DNA of 64,000 bases from the NCBI RefSeq assembly GCF_030264295.1, contig NZ_CP127173.1, positions 999,501 to 1,063,500 on the forward strand, written 5' to 3'. Both the position numbers and the translations under genes were made by a program. The notes below the pieces were generated by a model. The model was not told where the DNA came from, did no database searches, and worked only from the letters and a program-made list of their open reading frames with translations. Source of the DNA: Amycolatopsis nalaikhensis. Its GTDB lineage: Bacteria > Actinomycetota > Actinomycetes > Mycobacteriales > Pseudonocardiaceae. Positions within the stretch are counted from its first letter, which is position 1. Every line of letters starts with the position of its first letter. Of the stretch, positions 54,147-63,962 are shown one piece after another.

Positions 54147-55771
54147 TGGACACCCACGGGCTGCGCGAGCTGTACGACCTCGTCCTGCGCCTGTCGGCGG
54201 TGCACGACCTCGACGCGCTGGTGCAGGAGGTCGTCGACCACGCCCGGCGGCTCCTCGGCGTCGACGTCGCCTACCTGGCGCTGGCCGAACCGGACGGCTC
54301 GCTCGTCATCCGCGTCACCGACGGGTCGCTGGGGCCGCGGCTGCGCGGGGTCGTGCTGCCGCCGCACAGCGGCTTGGCCGGGCGCGTGGCCGACACCGGG
54401 GAACCGGTGCAGAGCGCCGACTACCTCGGCGACGCCGCGCTGACCCACCTCGGCGACGTCGACCGCGTCGCCGAGGACGAAGGCCTGCGCACGATCCTCG
54501 GGGTGCCGTTGCGGTTGCGGGGCAAGGTGGCCGGGGTGCTGATGGTGTCGCAGCGCGCGGTGCGCCGGTTCACCGCGGCGGAGTCGTCGCTGCTGACTTC
54601 GCTGGGCTCGTTCGCCGCGATCGCCATCGAGAACGCCAAGCTCGTCACGGCGCTGGGCGCGGCGAACGACCGGCTGGAACGCGCGGTACGGCTGCACGAC
54701 CGGCTGCTGGCGGTCGCGCTGCACGGCGGCGCGGCGGAAGACGTCGTCGTCCCGCTGTCGGAGCTGGTGCCCGGGCTGGTCGTCGTCGCCGACGAGCACG
54801 ACGAGGTCCGCGCGGCCGCCCGTGACGGCGTCCCGGTGGACGCGGTGCTCGACGGCACGCCGTCGGCGTGGTTCGCGGATCCGGCGGCGCGGCGCACGCA
54901 CGTCGGCGACAAGACGATCACCGTGCCGGTCGCGTCGGCCAACGCGTATTTCGGCGCTCTGCAAGTGGTTCTGGCCGCGCCACTGGACGACGCCGAGGTC
55001 CGGCTGCTGGAGCGGGCGGCGATGACCGTCGCGCTGGTGGCGTCGGTCGAGCGGGCCGTGACCGACGCCGAACGCCGGACGGCCGGAGAACTCCTGGAAC
55101 AGCTGGTGACGCGGCGGGTGCGTGACGAACCAGCGTTCACGCGCCGGGCGCGGTCATTGGGCCTCGACCTGCGCCGCCCGCACCTGGCCGTGGTGACGCC
55201 GGACCTCGAAGCCCTGCCCCGGCTGCGCGAACTCGCCGCACGCCACGGCGGTCTCGTGACCACAGTGGACGGACAGGCGGTCGGCGTCCTCCGCGCCGAC
55301 GAAGCGACGGTCCGCGCGGCGGAGCTGGGCACGACGGGCCTGGCGGGCCCGGCCACCGGAGCGAGCGCGCTGGCCGACGCGTACGACGACGCGAGCGCGT
55401 GCGTCCGCGTGCTGGAAGCGTTGGGCCGCACCGGTTCCACGGCCACGCCCGACGACCTCGGCCCGTACCGCTACCTGCTCGGCCAAGCCGGGCGGGACGA
55501 CGCGAGCGCGTTCGTCGGCCGGACGCTGGCGCCGCTGCTGGCGCACGACGAGGACCGCGGCACGGACCTGGTCCGCACCGCGGAGGTGTTCCTGCGGTGC
55601 GGCCGCCGCAAGTCGGCGGCAGCCGAAGCGCTGACGATCCACCCGAACACGCTCTACCAGCGCCTGGACCGGATCACGGCCCTGCTGGGCGAAGACTGGC
55701 AGGACGGGGACCGGGCGCTGGACGTCCAGCTCGCGCTGCGCCTGCACCGGCTGCGGCGCGAGCTGTCCTAA
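54146..55771 (+). CDS. GAF-domain PucR/CdaR-type regulator
   Basis: A 541-residue regulator. A GAF domain occupies about residues 15-170 (GLAGRVADTGEPVQSADYLG), a variable middle follows, and the PucR-type C-terminal HTH has RTAEVFLRCGRRKSAAAEAL and NTLYQRLDRITALLG (about 470-525). The ATG shares its first A with the TGA of the esterase. It probably controls the oxidase-esterase pair. Confidence 0.88.
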   Translation: MDTHGLRELYDLVLRLSAVHDLDALVQEVVDHARRLLGVDVAYLALAEPDGSLVIRVTDGSLGPRLRGVVLPPHSGLAGRVADTGEPVQSADYLGDAALTHLGDVDRVAEDEGLRTILGVPLRLRGKVAGVLMVSQRAVRRFTAAESSLLTSLGSFAAIAIENAKLVTALGAANDRLERAVRLHDRLLAVALHGGAAEDVVVPLSELVPGLVVVADEHDEVRAAARDGVPVDAVLDGTPSAWFADPAARRTHVGDKTITVPVASANAYFGALQVVLAAPLDDAEVRLLERAAMTVALVASVERAVTDAERRTAGELLEQLVTRRVRDEPAFTRRARSLGLDLRRPHLAVVTPDLEALPRLRELAARHGGLVTTVDGQAVGVLRADEATVRAAELGTTGLAGPATGASALADAYDDASACVRVLEALGRTGSTATPDDLGPYRYLLGQAGRDDASAFVGRTLAPLLAHDEDRGTDLVRTAEVFLRCGRRKSAAAEALTIHPNTLYQRLDRITALLGEDWQDGDRALDVQLALRLHRLRRELS

Positions 55772-55777
55772 GAGGAC

Positions 55778-55903
55778 TCAGCGGCGGTTGCCGTTCTTGT
55801 CCCGGCGGCGCTCCTTGTCGAGGTCCTTCTCCCGGTTGTGGCGCTCCCGGTCGATGCCCTTCTTGCCGCCCAGCATCCCCGCGATCTTCGAGATCAACCC
55901 CAT
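55778..55903 (-). CDS. Tiny basic/charged hypothetical protein
   Basis: A 41-residue ORF with GGGAGG upstream: MGLISKIAGMLGGKKGIDRE, then a run of alternating Arg, Lys, Asp and Glu to the end. The N-terminal amphipathic helix could touch the membrane. It sits between the convergent PucR-type gene and the ABC permease. I recognise no family. Confidence 0.6.
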   Translation of the reverse strand: MGLISKIAGMLGGKKGIDRERHNREKDLDKERRRDKNGNRR

Positions 55904-55959
55904 TTTTCCCGTTCCTCCCTGTTTTGATCTTCACTTTCCACGGTACCAGGAGCTCACGC

Positions 55960-56802
55960 TCAGTGCCGGGTCCGATACAGCCGCATGGTGACCGGGGCGA
56001 ACACGCCGACCAGCGCCGCGCACCAGAGCAGCACGACGGCCGTCTGCCCGGAGGTGAGCGTGCCCTGCATCGCCGCGCGCACCGCGGTCGTCAGGTGGGT
56101 GATCGGGTTGAGGCCGACCACCGCCTCGAGCCAGTCCGGCATCGTCTTCGGGTCGACGAAGATGTTGCTGGCGAAGGTGAGCGGCAGCATGACGAACATG
56201 CTCAGGCTGGTCACCGCCTGCGGGGTGCGCAGCAGCAGCCCGAGCATCGTCCAGAGCCAGCCGAGGCTGAAGGAGAACACCAGCACCAGCGCGACCCCGG
56301 CGAGCACGCCGCCGAACCCGCCCGCGGGCCGGAAGCCGAGGATCAGGCTCAGCGTCATGACGATCACGCAGCCGAGCAGGTACCGGGCGCCGTCGCCGAG
56401 CAGGGCGCCGACCAGCGCGGACGGCCGCCAGATGGACAGCGAGCGGAAGCGGTCGAACACCCCGGACACGCGGTCGGTGTTCAGCGCGCTCCCGGTCGTC
56501 ATCGTGATCATCACGATGGTCTGCACGAGGATCCCCGGCTGCAGGTACTGCAGGTAGTCCCCGGTCGAGCCGGCGATCGCGCCGCCGAAGAGGTAGGTGA
56601 ACATCAGGGTCAGCATGATCGGGAACGCCGTCACGTCGATCAGCTGCTCGGGCAGGTGCTTGAGCTTGAGCAGCGTCCGCCTGCCGAACACCAGCGACGT
56701 CGTGAGCGGCCCGGGACGCGACGGCCGCGGGCGGGAGGTGAGCACCCCGCGCAGGTGCGCGAGCGCGAGTTCGTCGCCGGGCGGGGCCTGGGTCCGCGTC
56801 AC
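55960..56802 (-). CDS. ABC-2 type transporter permease (DrrB-like)
   Basis: A 280-residue ABC-2 permease with about six membrane segments and the DrrB-like parts LPEQLIDVTAFPIMLTLMFT and SMFVMLPLTFASNIFVDP. The GTG start overlaps the stop of the ATPase gene, so they form one exporter, probably for a glycosylated small molecule made nearby. Confidence 0.9.
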   Translation of the reverse strand: MTRTQAPPGDELALAHLRGVLTSRPRPSRPGPLTTSLVFGRRTLLKLKHLPEQLIDVTAFPIMLTLMFTYLFGGAIAGSTGDYLQYLQPGILVQTIVMITMTTGSALNTDRVSGVFDRFRSLSIWRPSALVGALLGDGARYLLGCVIVMTLSLILGFRPAGGFGGVLAGVALVLVFSFSLGWLWTMLGLLLRTPQAVTSLSMFVMLPLTFASNIFVDPKTMPDWLEAVVGLNPITHLTTAVRAAMQGTLTSGQTAVVLLWCAALVGVFAPVTMRLYRTRH

Positions 56803-57771
56803 GTCAGCACGCCTTTCTCCTCGGCGGCGGCCGGTTTCCCGGTCAGGGTCAGGAAGACCTCGTCGAGGCTCGGGTGGCTCAGGCCGAAGTCAGCGATCCC
56901 GACGTCGGCGCGGGACAGCCCGGCCAGCGCGGCGGACGCCTGCTCGGCGACCGCGCCGGAGACTTGCGCGGTCAAGGTCCCCGGTTCGGCGCCGAGGTGG
57001 ACGGCCACGCCGAGCTGGCCGGCGAGCAGGGCCTGGGCCCGGTCGCGGTCGGCCGGGTCGGTGAGCCGCAGGCGCAGCGCGGCCGAGCCGACGGACGCCT
57101 TGCAGCTCGCCCGAAGTCCCTTCCGCGATGACGCGGCCGTGGTCGATCACCGCGATCCGGTCGGCGAGCTGGTCGGCCTCGTCGAGGTACTGCGTGGTCA
57201 GCAACACCGTGGTACCCGCCGCGACCAGCGCGCGGACGATCTGCCAGACCTGGTTGCGGCTGCGCGGGTCGAGCCCGGTCGTCGGCTCGTCGAGGAACAT
57301 CAGGTCGGGCTGGACCACCAGCCCGGCGGCGATGTCCACGCGCCGCCGCATCCCGCCCGAGTACGTCTTCACCGGGCGGTTCGCGGCGTCGGTGAGCTCG
57401 AAGACGGCGAGCAGCTCGTCGGCCCGGTCGTGGGCTTCGCGGCCGCGGAACCCGAAGAGCCGTCCCAGCAGCACGAGGTTCTCGCGGCCGGTCAGGTCCT
57501 GGTCCAGCGAGGCGAACTGCCCGGTGAGGCTGATCCGGCCGCGCACCCGGTCGGCCTCGGTCACGACGTCGTGGCCGAGCACGCGGGCCGTGCCGCCGTC
57601 GGGCGGCAGGAGCGTCGACAGCATCCGCACGGTGGTGGTCTTGCCCGCGCCGTTGGGTCCGAGGATCGCGTAGACGCCGCCGGTGCGGACCGCCAGGTCG
57701 ACGCCGTCCACCGCGCGGGCCTTGCCGAACGCCTTGGTCAGCGCGTGCGCCTCGATGGCGAACTCGCTCAT
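56799..57771 (-). CDS. ABC transporter ATPase (DrrA-like), frameshifted
   Basis: DrrA-like ATPase: Walker [12 protein letters not shown] (about 38-48), signature [12 protein letters not shown], Walker [14 protein letters not shown], all in the frame from ATG 57771. After GTSGELQ, near 57105, one extra base shifts the frame; the C-terminal part ([14 protein letters not shown] to [14 protein letters not shown]) continues in the next phase to 56799. The catalytic core is intact. Likely an assembly indel. Confidence 0.87.
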
Positions 57772-58955
57772 CGCACCAGGTTCTCGAGGTGCTCGACGAC
57801 GCCGTCGACACCGGGCAGGGCGAGCATCTCGCGGTGGGCGCGGCGCATCTCGGCGCGCACGTCGCCGTCGCCGAGCAGCGCGGTGACGGTCTCCGCGATC
57901 GCGGGCCCGCTCTCCTCCGGGACCTTCTTGCCCAGTCCCATTTCCTCGGCGCGCGTGGCGTGGTATTCCTGGTCGCCCATCAGCGGCAGCCCGGCCATCG
58001 GAACCCCGGCGCCGACCGCTTCCCGCGTGCTGTTGTAACCGCAGTGGGTCAGGAAGACCTGCGCGCACTGCAGCAGCAGCGGCTGCGGGATCCAGTCGTA
58101 GAGGTGGACGTTGTCGCCCACCGGCACCTCGACCGGATAGCCCCCGGTCGCGACGACCGCGTGACAGTCCACTTCGGACAGGCCGCGGACGATGGCGGCA
58201 AGTGGGGTGGCTGCCTCGGGCGAGTGCTCGTCGGCCGCCACGCCCTGCTCGCGGATCGTCTTGACCATGCCGAGCGTGGTCCCGATCGACGCGATGACCA
58301 GGGGCTTGTCACCGGAGAGGGCGGCCACCTCGGCGGGCAGCCGCAGGTTGCGTTTGATGTCGAGCGGCTGCCGGTAGGCGAACGCCTGCGGGGGCGCGTA
58401 GTTCGCGAACGAGTACCGGTGCGGCATGCAGTCGATCCGGCCGTTCTTGTAGATCGCGTCGCGGTCGGTGCTTTCCGGCAGGCCGACTTCGCGGCGGCGC
58501 TCGTTCAGCAGCGGCAGGAGGCCGTCCGGGTCGAGGGTGTTGCCCGCGCCCGACGGGACGGACAGCAGCGGGACGTCGAGGGCCTCGGCGATCAGGCAGC
58601 CCGACAGCTCCGAGCCGTCCCGGAGGACGAGGTCGGGTGCGAAGTCCTTGGCCAGCGGGAAAGTCTTCTCGTACGCCGACGTCACGTGCTTCTCGCCGGC
58701 GAACGAAATCATGTCCAGGCGCTCGTCGGGCACGCCGCCGTTGTGCACGGCGGAGTACTCGCGGATGTTGAGGATGACCTCGCCGAGGTCCGGCATGGTG
58801 ACGTGGACGTCCACCGGCTCGCCGTCGTAGGTCTTCACCAGGTAGTCCGAGGTGGCCACCAGGATCTCGTGCCCCGCCTCCGCCAGACCCCGGGCGATCG
58901 GGAGCATCGCCCTGGCGTGCGAGGGCGAACCGGTCACAGTGCACAGAACTCGCAC
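57768..58955 (-). CDS. GT1-type glycosyltransferase
   Basis: A 395-residue GT-B glycosyltransferase of the antibiotic class. N-terminus [19 protein letters not shown] and donor site [20 protein letters not shown]...[12 protein letters not shown]. It begins with GTG and overlaps the ABC ATPase start at its 3' end. With the exporter it suggests secretion or self-protection of a glycosylated metabolite. Confidence 0.92.
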   Translation of the reverse strand: MRVLCTVTGSPSHARAMLPIARGLAEAGHEILVATSDYLVKTYDGEPVDVHVTMPDLGEVILNIREYSAVHNGGVPDERLDMISFAGEKHVTSAYEKTFPLAKDFAPDLVLRDGSELSGCLIAEALDVPLLSVPSGAGNTLDPDGLLPLLNERRREVGLPESTDRDAIYKNGRIDCMPHRYSFANYAPPQAFAYRQPLDIKRNLRLPAEVAALSGDKPLVIASIGTTLGMVKTIREQGVAADEHSPEAATPLAAIVRGLSEVDCHAVVATGGYPVEVPVGDNVHLYDWIPQPLLLQCAQVFLTHCGYNSTREAVGAGVPMAGLPLMGDQEYHATRAEEMGLGKKVPEESGPAIAETVTALLGDGDVRAEMRRAHREMLALPGVDGVVEHLENLVR

Positions 58956-59035
58956 GGTCTACACCTTCCATTGTGGATCGCCGATGCCTGGGACACTAGG
59001 GACGCGGCTCGGGCGGCGACAACCCTTAGCCACCC

Positions 59036-59776
59036 CTACGCGACGACGCGTTCCCGCAGGCCGGGGCGCAGGAGCGCGGCGATTTCCGGCAGGTGGTGGC
59101 CGAGGTAGAAGTGCCCGCCGCGGAAGGTGTGCAGGGCGAACCCGCCGCGCGTGTGGCGTTCCCAGGCGGCGATCTCCGCCACCGTGACGCGGGGGTCGTC
59201 GGTGCCGGTCAGCGCGACGATCGGCGCGTCCACGACCGCGTCCGGGTCGGGCCGGTACGTCTCGACCGCGCGGTAGTCGCTGCGGATGGCGGGCAGCACC
59301 ATCCGGATCAGGTCGTCGTCGGCGAACAACGCGGCGTCGGTGCCCGCCAAGGCCCGGACCTCGCGGATGAGCTGGTCGTCGCCGAGCAGGTGCGCCGTCC
59401 CGCCGCGGTGCTCCGACGGCGCGGCGCGGCCGGAGACGACGACCGCAGCGGGCGGCACCCGCAGGGCCACTTCGAACGCGACGGACGCGCCCATGCTGTG
59501 CCCGAAGAACGTCATCGGCCGGTCGTCGGCGTCCGCCAGCACCGCGGCGATCGCGCCGGCGAGTTCCTCGATGCCCGCCGCGAACGGCTCGGCGCGCCGG
59601 TCCTGGCGGCCCGGGTACTGCACGGCGAGCACCTCCGCCGGACCACCCTCGGCCGCGAACGCCTTCGCCATCGGGTAGAAGAAGCTGGCCGAGCCACCCG
59701 CGTGCGGGAAGCAGACCAGCCGGTGGCCGTCGCCGGGACGGCGGTGGAAACTGCGGATCCAGCGGCTCTCGTGCAC
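59036..59776 (-). CDS. Type II thioesterase
   Basis: A 246-residue alpha/beta hydrolase of the editing thioesterase class. LVCFPHAGGSASFFYPMA at the start, nucleophile GHSMGASVAFE (about 93-103), and catalytic His in FRGGHFYL. GTG 59776 follows GGGAG. Such enzymes clear stalled carrier proteins in NRPS/PKS systems, yet none is in this window, so the assembly line may lie beyond or elsewhere. Confidence 0.9.
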   Translation of the reverse strand: MHESRWIRSFHRRPGDGHRLVCFPHAGGSASFFYPMAKAFAAEGGPAEVLAVQYPGRQDRRAEPFAAGIEELAGAIAAVLADADDRPMTFFGHSMGASVAFEVALRVPPAAVVVSGRAAPSEHRGGTAHLLGDDQLIREVRALAGTDAALFADDDLIRMVLPAIRSDYRAVETYRPDPDAVVDAPIVALTGTDDPRVTVAEIAAWERHTRGGFALHTFRGGHFYLGHHLPEIAALLRPGLRERVVA

Positions 59777-59993
59777 GTCGGCTCCCTTTCCGAGGTCTTC
59801 CGCCAGCAGGTTCCCAGTGCGGCGGCACCGGGGACAACCCCTATCGAAACCCTCGTAACCCCTGTTCAACGCCATTTCGGAATAGGAGCCGCCCACCTTG
59901 ACACGAAGATCGGGCGCCCGGCATCCTCGAGAGACGCAGAACACATTCCGCAATTCTCGCGGAACACTCCACGAACGAACCGGAGGTCGAATC

Positions 59994-60206
59994 ATGTCGA
60001 AAATCACGGTCACGCTTTCCGGTGGTCCCGCCGAGCTGATCGAGCGGCACCGCGAGTGGACGGTCGGCAGCATCGGCGACGTCGCGAAGGTCAGCTACGG
60101 CGCCGGCTACGAGCACTTCTCCCACGAAGGCGAGTTCACCACGACCAGCGGCGGCGACCAGGTGCCGGTGTTCACCTGGTGCGGCCGCACGCGGGTAGCC
60201 GAGTGA
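59994..60206 (+). CDS. DUF5988 family small protein
   Basis: A 70-residue protein with GGAGG before the ATG. TVTLSGGPAELIERHREWTV and KVSYGAGYEHF with a final PVFTWCGRTRVAE resemble the DUF5988 family, small proteins often found in actinomycete biosynthetic clusters. No function is known. It precedes the amine oxidase by 144 bp. Confidence 0.7.
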   Translation: MSKITVTLSGGPAELIERHREWTVGSIGDVAKVSYGAGYEHFSHEGEFTTTSGGDQVPVFTWCGRTRVAE

Positions 60207-60350
60207 CGGGCTAGGGGTGGAAAGGGGTATCCGGGGACACGATTCCGCGAATACCTTCGGCACGGGCACGACGTATCCGTTCGTTGTTCAGCCATTTCGT
60301 GCTCGGCCACCGCAGTCGATCCCCGGCCCCGCAGAAAGGCACGATCGCGC

Positions 60351-62042
60351 ATGACTACCTTCCCCCTCGAGCGTCCGCGGGAGAACGGGACGCTTTCCGG
60401 TCCGCTGACGATGTTCGGGCCGGACTTCCCGTTCGCCTACGACGACTGGCTCGCCCACCCCGGCGGTCTGGGCACCCTCCCCGACGGGGTGCACGGCACC
60501 GAGGTGGCCGTGGTCGGCGGCGGCATCGCGGGCCTCGTCGCCGCGCACGAGCTCCTCCGCCTCGGCCTGCGCCCGGTCGTCTACGAGGCGGAGCAGCAGC
60601 TCGGCGGCCGGATGCGCTCGGCAGCCTTCGACGGCCACCCGGACGCGGTCGCCGAGCTCGGCGCGATGCGGTTCCCGGTCTCGGCCACCGCGCTCTACCA
60701 CTACATCACCGAAGCGGGCCTGCAGACGAAGGCGTTCCCGAACCCGCTCGGCCCGGAAACCCCGAGCACGGTCGTCGACCTGGAGGGCCGCCGCCACTGG
60801 GCGCGCACCGCCGCCGACCTGCCGTCGATCTACCAGCAGGTGTCCGACGCGTGGGACAAGGCGCTGCAGGAGAACGCCGAGCGCTCGGCGATCGAGGACG
60901 CCATCCGCCGCCGCGACGTCGGGACCATCAAGGCCATCTGGAACAACCTGGTCTCCCGGCTGGACGACCAGTCCTTCTACGAGTTCCTGGCGAACTCGAC
61001 GTCGTTCTCCTCCTTCCGCCACCGCGAGATCTTCGGCCAGGTCGGCTTCGGCACCGGCGGCTGGGACACCGACTTCCCCAACTCGATCCTGGAGATCCTG
61101 CGGGTGGTGTTCAGCGGCGCGGACGACGAGCAGCGCAGCATCGTCGGCGGCTGCCAGCAGCTGCCCGAGCGGCTCTGGACGCACCGCCACCACGGCCTCG
61201 CGCACTGGCCGGACGGGACGTCGCTCGCCGACCTGCACGGCGGCCAGCCGCGCCCCGGCGTCGCGCGCCTGGAACGCGACGGCGCGGGCATCGCCGTCCA
61301 GGACACCTGCGGTGACCGCCGGACGTACCCGGCGGTGGTCTTCACCCCGCACGTGCGGCTGCTGACCACCCGGATCCGCACCGACGAGCGCCTGCTTTCG
61401 CGTCCACTGTGGACCGCCGTGGAGCGCACGCACTACATGGGCTCGTCCAAGGTGTTCGTGCTCACCGACCGGCCGTTCTGGCGGGACGCCGACCCTGGCA
61501 CCGGCCGCGACACGCTGAGCATGACGCTCACCGACCGCGGGCCGCGCAGCGTGTACCTGATGGACGACGGCCCGGACCGCCCCGGCGTGATGTGCCTGTC
61601 CTACACGTGGAACGACGACTCGGCGAAGCAGGCCACCCTGGACGACGACGAGCGGCTGGACAGCATCCTCGCCGCGCTGGCGCGCATCTACCCCGGCGTG
61701 GACATCCGCTCCCGCATCGTCGGCCCGCCGATCACGGTCACGTGGGAGAACGAGCCCAACTTCAACGGCGCGTTCAAGGCGAACCTGCCGGGCCACTACC
61801 GCTACCAACGGCGGTTGTACACCCATTTCATGCAGCAGGAGATGTCCCCCGAACAGCGGGGTTTCTTTCTCGCCGGAGATGACATATCGTGGACAGGCGG
61901 TTTCGCGGAAGGCGCCGTCACCACGGCGCTGAACGCGGTCTGGGGCGTACTGAACCATCTCGGCGGCACCACGGTTCCGGGCAATCCGGGGCCGGGTGAC
62001 CTCTTTTCCGAACTCGCCCCGGTGGACCTGCCGATGGATTAG
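60351..62042 (+). CDS. Flavin amine oxidase / tryptophan 2-monooxygenase-like
   Basis: A 563-residue flavoprotein. The dinucleotide site is VAVVGGGIAGLVAAHELLRLG (key GxGxxG at about 56-61) with YEAEQQLGGRMRS; the C-terminal FAD motif is FFLAGDDISWTGGFAEGAV. Closest in style to L-amino acid oxidases and tryptophan 2-monooxygenase. It probably oxidises an amino acid to a building block for the nearby metabolite group. A strong terminator follows. Confidence 0.88.
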   Translation: MTTFPLERPRENGTLSGPLTMFGPDFPFAYDDWLAHPGGLGTLPDGVHGTEVAVVGGGIAGLVAAHELLRLGLRPVVYEAEQQLGGRMRSAAFDGHPDAVAELGAMRFPVSATALYHYITEAGLQTKAFPNPLGPETPSTVVDLEGRRHWARTAADLPSIYQQVSDAWDKALQENAERSAIEDAIRRRDVGTIKAIWNNLVSRLDDQSFYEFLANSTSFSSFRHREIFGQVGFGTGGWDTDFPNSILEILRVVFSGADDEQRSIVGGCQQLPERLWTHRHHGLAHWPDGTSLADLHGGQPRPGVARLERDGAGIAVQDTCGDRRTYPAVVFTPHVRLLTTRIRTDERLLSRPLWTAVERTHYMGSSKVFVLTDRPFWRDADPGTGRDTLSMTLTDRGPRSVYLMDDGPDRPGVMCLSYTWNDDSAKQATLDDDERLDSILAALARIYPGVDIRSRIVGPPITVTWENEPNFNGAFKANLPGHYRYQRRLYTHFMQQEMSPEQRGFFLAGDDISWTGGFAEGAVTTALNAVWGVLNHLGGTTVPGNPGPGDLFSELAPVDLPMD

Positions 62043-62107
62043 GTATTCGTCGCCGGAGCCACCCCGGAGCAGGCGCCCCCTCCCCCAGCGCCGATCCAGG
62101 GGGTATG

Positions 62108-62146
62108 ACAGCAGCCGGGCACGCCACTCGCGTGCCCGGCTGCTGT
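62108..62146. terminator. Terminator after amine oxidase
   Basis: ACAGCAGCCGGGCACGC (62108-62124) pairs perfectly with GCGTGCCCGGCTGCTGT (62130-62146), 5-base loop, followed by TTT. The remainder of 62043-62342 shows no gene; it should hold the promoter of the next unit. Confidence 0.85.
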
Positions 62147-62342
62147 TTGCGCAGGTCAGCGTCGGTTTTCCACCGCTGGGTGGGTGGCACCTCCCCCGGT
62201 CGCCGCCGCTGGACCTCCACCCGGATCTCCACCGCGCGGAGGTCCTGCTCCACCCGGGTGGAGCACTAGTGTTCATCGTGTCGGAAGCACCCGGAACCGG
62301 CGTGGGAAACACCCGGGAAAAGACAACGGAGGTAAATCGGCC

Positions 62343-62606
62343 ATGGGTGAGGTTATCGGTTTCATGCTTCTCCGGTTCGCCATGATCGGGGGTGGCATCA
62401 TTCTCCTTCTGCTGCTGCTCGGCGTCGTCGTGTTCGCGCTGAAGAAGACCGGCCGGTTCGACCAGGCGAAGCAGATGGTGGAACCCGTCGTGCGCAACAA
62501 GCTCAACAAGAACACCGGTTACAAAGGCGCGCTCGGCACCAAAGCGCTCGACTACCTGAGCGAGCGCGAAAAGCAGGGCGGCGTCAAGCACAAGGAAACG
62601 GACTGA
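62343..62606 (+). CDS. Small single-span membrane protein
   Basis: An 87-residue protein: one strong membrane helix (about 13-33, GGGIILLLLLLGVVVFALKK) then a basic, soluble tail of about 50 residues. GGAGG lies upstream of the ATG. It is the first of two tiny membrane genes leading into a two-component system. No family recognised. Confidence 0.75.
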   Translation: MGEVIGFMLLRFAMIGGGIILLLLLLGVVVFALKKTGRFDQAKQMVEPVVRNKLNKNTGYKGALGTKALDYLSEREKQGGVKHKETD

Positions 62607-62641
62607 CCACAGCCGGAAAAGGCTGACGGGGAGGAACCACG

Positions 62642-62788
62642 ATGGACACCACGACCGTGCTCGCCGACACGAGCTTGAGCGACGTCATGGACATCATGCT
62701 GCACCGGTACCTGATCATCGGCGGGATCGCCCTGCTCGCGATCCTGATGCTGGGCGTGATCGTCCTGATGTTCAAGAAGAAGAGCTAG
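62642..62788 (+). CDS. Tiny single-span membrane protein
   Basis: A 48-residue ORF too short for most gene callers. ATG 62642 follows GGGAGGAACC. The helix (YLIIGGIALLAILMLGVIVL, about 23-42) is capped by FKKKS, which fits a type III small membrane protein. It lies 35 bp after the previous membrane gene and 4 bp before the kinase, so it may modulate the sensor. Confidence 0.65.
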   Translation: MDTTTVLADTSLSDVMDIMLHRYLIIGGIALLAILMLGVIVLMFKKKS

Positions 62789-62792
62789 GGCC

Positions 62793-63962
62793 GTGCGGGG
62801 GTCCGGCGACGAGAGCACCGAACTGGGGCTGGCCGAACGGGTCGCGCCGGGGTGGCTCGTCGTCCAGGTCGTCAGCACGCTGCTCCTGCTGGGCGCATTG
62901 CTGACGGCGCAGGCGTCCCCGCTGGTGTGGACGGTCTGCGGCGCGAGCTTCCTCTGCTGGCTGCTCTTCGCGCTGTCCGACCGGACCTGGCCGCGGGTCT
63001 CGACCGCCGCGCTCGCGCTGTGCTCGCTCCTGCCGGTGCCCGTGGTCGGGCTCAGCACGGACGGCACGGCGATCCTGATGGCCGGCGTCCCGCTCGGCGT
63101 CTTCGCGGCGCTGGCCGGGATCAGCGCCAACCTCATCGTCGCGTTCGCCGGCTTCGAAATCGCCGTCGAGGTGGCCAGCTGCGCGCTGACCCACCAGGGC
63201 TGGGCGACGATGCTCGGCTACGCGATCGTGATGCTGATTTCGACGCTGTTCGGGTTGAACCGGCGGCAGTACCAGGTCCAGGCGCACCAGGCGGAACTGC
63301 TGCTGGAGCAGACGCGCCTGATGCACGACGAACACGCCAAAGCCGCGGCGCTGCAGGAGCGCGCCCGCATCGCGAGGGAGATCCACGACGTGCTGGCACA
63401 TTCGCTCGGCGCCCTGAGTGTGCAGCTGGATCTCGCCGAAGGACTGCTGAGCGTCAAGGGCGACCGCGAAGCCGCGCTGGAGCGGCTGCGCCGGTCCCGG
63501 CGGCTCGCGAACGAAGGCCTGAACGAAGCCCGGCGGGCGGTCGCCGCGTTGCGCCGCAACACCCCGCCGCTGCCGGCGTCGCTGGCGGAGATGGCCGCCG
63601 AGCACGAGCACGACCACGGCGTCCCGGTCGCCTTCGAGACCACCGGTGCCCCGCGGTCCGTGCGTCCGGAGACCGCGATTTCCTTGCTGCGCGCGGGCCG
63701 CGAAGCGCTGACGAACGCGGCGAAGCACGCGCCCGGCGCGCCCGTCAGCGTCCTGCTCGACTACGCGGCGGAGAAGGTGACGCTGCGGGTGCACAACGAG
63801 CCGGTGCCCGCGCCGCCGGACCCGGAGCCCGATCCGCAGCCCTCCGGCTACGGCCTGGTCGGCATGGGCGAACGGCTGGCGCTGGTCAGCGGTTCGCTCG
63901 TCGCGCGGCCCGCCGACCCGGCCCGCGGCGGCTGGCTCGTCACGGCCGAGGTCCCGGAATGA
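62793..63962 (+). CDS. NarL-type sensor histidine kinase
   Basis: A 389-residue HisKA_3 kinase. About five membrane helices fill residues 18-150, then a coiled segment, the phospho-acceptor His in RIAREIHDVLAHSLG (about 190-204), and the ATPase domain with REALTNAAKHAPGAP and GYGLVGMGERL. It starts at GTG and overlaps the response regulator (ATGA). The signal is unknown. Confidence 0.92.
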   Translation: MRGSGDESTELGLAERVAPGWLVVQVVSTLLLLGALLTAQASPLVWTVCGASFLCWLLFALSDRTWPRVSTAALALCSLLPVPVVGLSTDGTAILMAGVPLGVFAALAGISANLIVAFAGFEIAVEVASCALTHQGWATMLGYAIVMLISTLFGLNRRQYQVQAHQAELLLEQTRLMHDEHAKAAALQERARIAREIHDVLAHSLGALSVQLDLAEGLLSVKGDREAALERLRRSRRLANEGLNEARRAVAALRRNTPPLPASLAEMAAEHEHDHGVPVAFETTGAPRSVRPETAISLLRAGREALTNAAKHAPGAPVSVLLDYAAEKVTLRVHNEPVPAPPDPEPDPQPSGYGLVGMGERLALVSGSLVARPADPARGGWLVTAEVPE

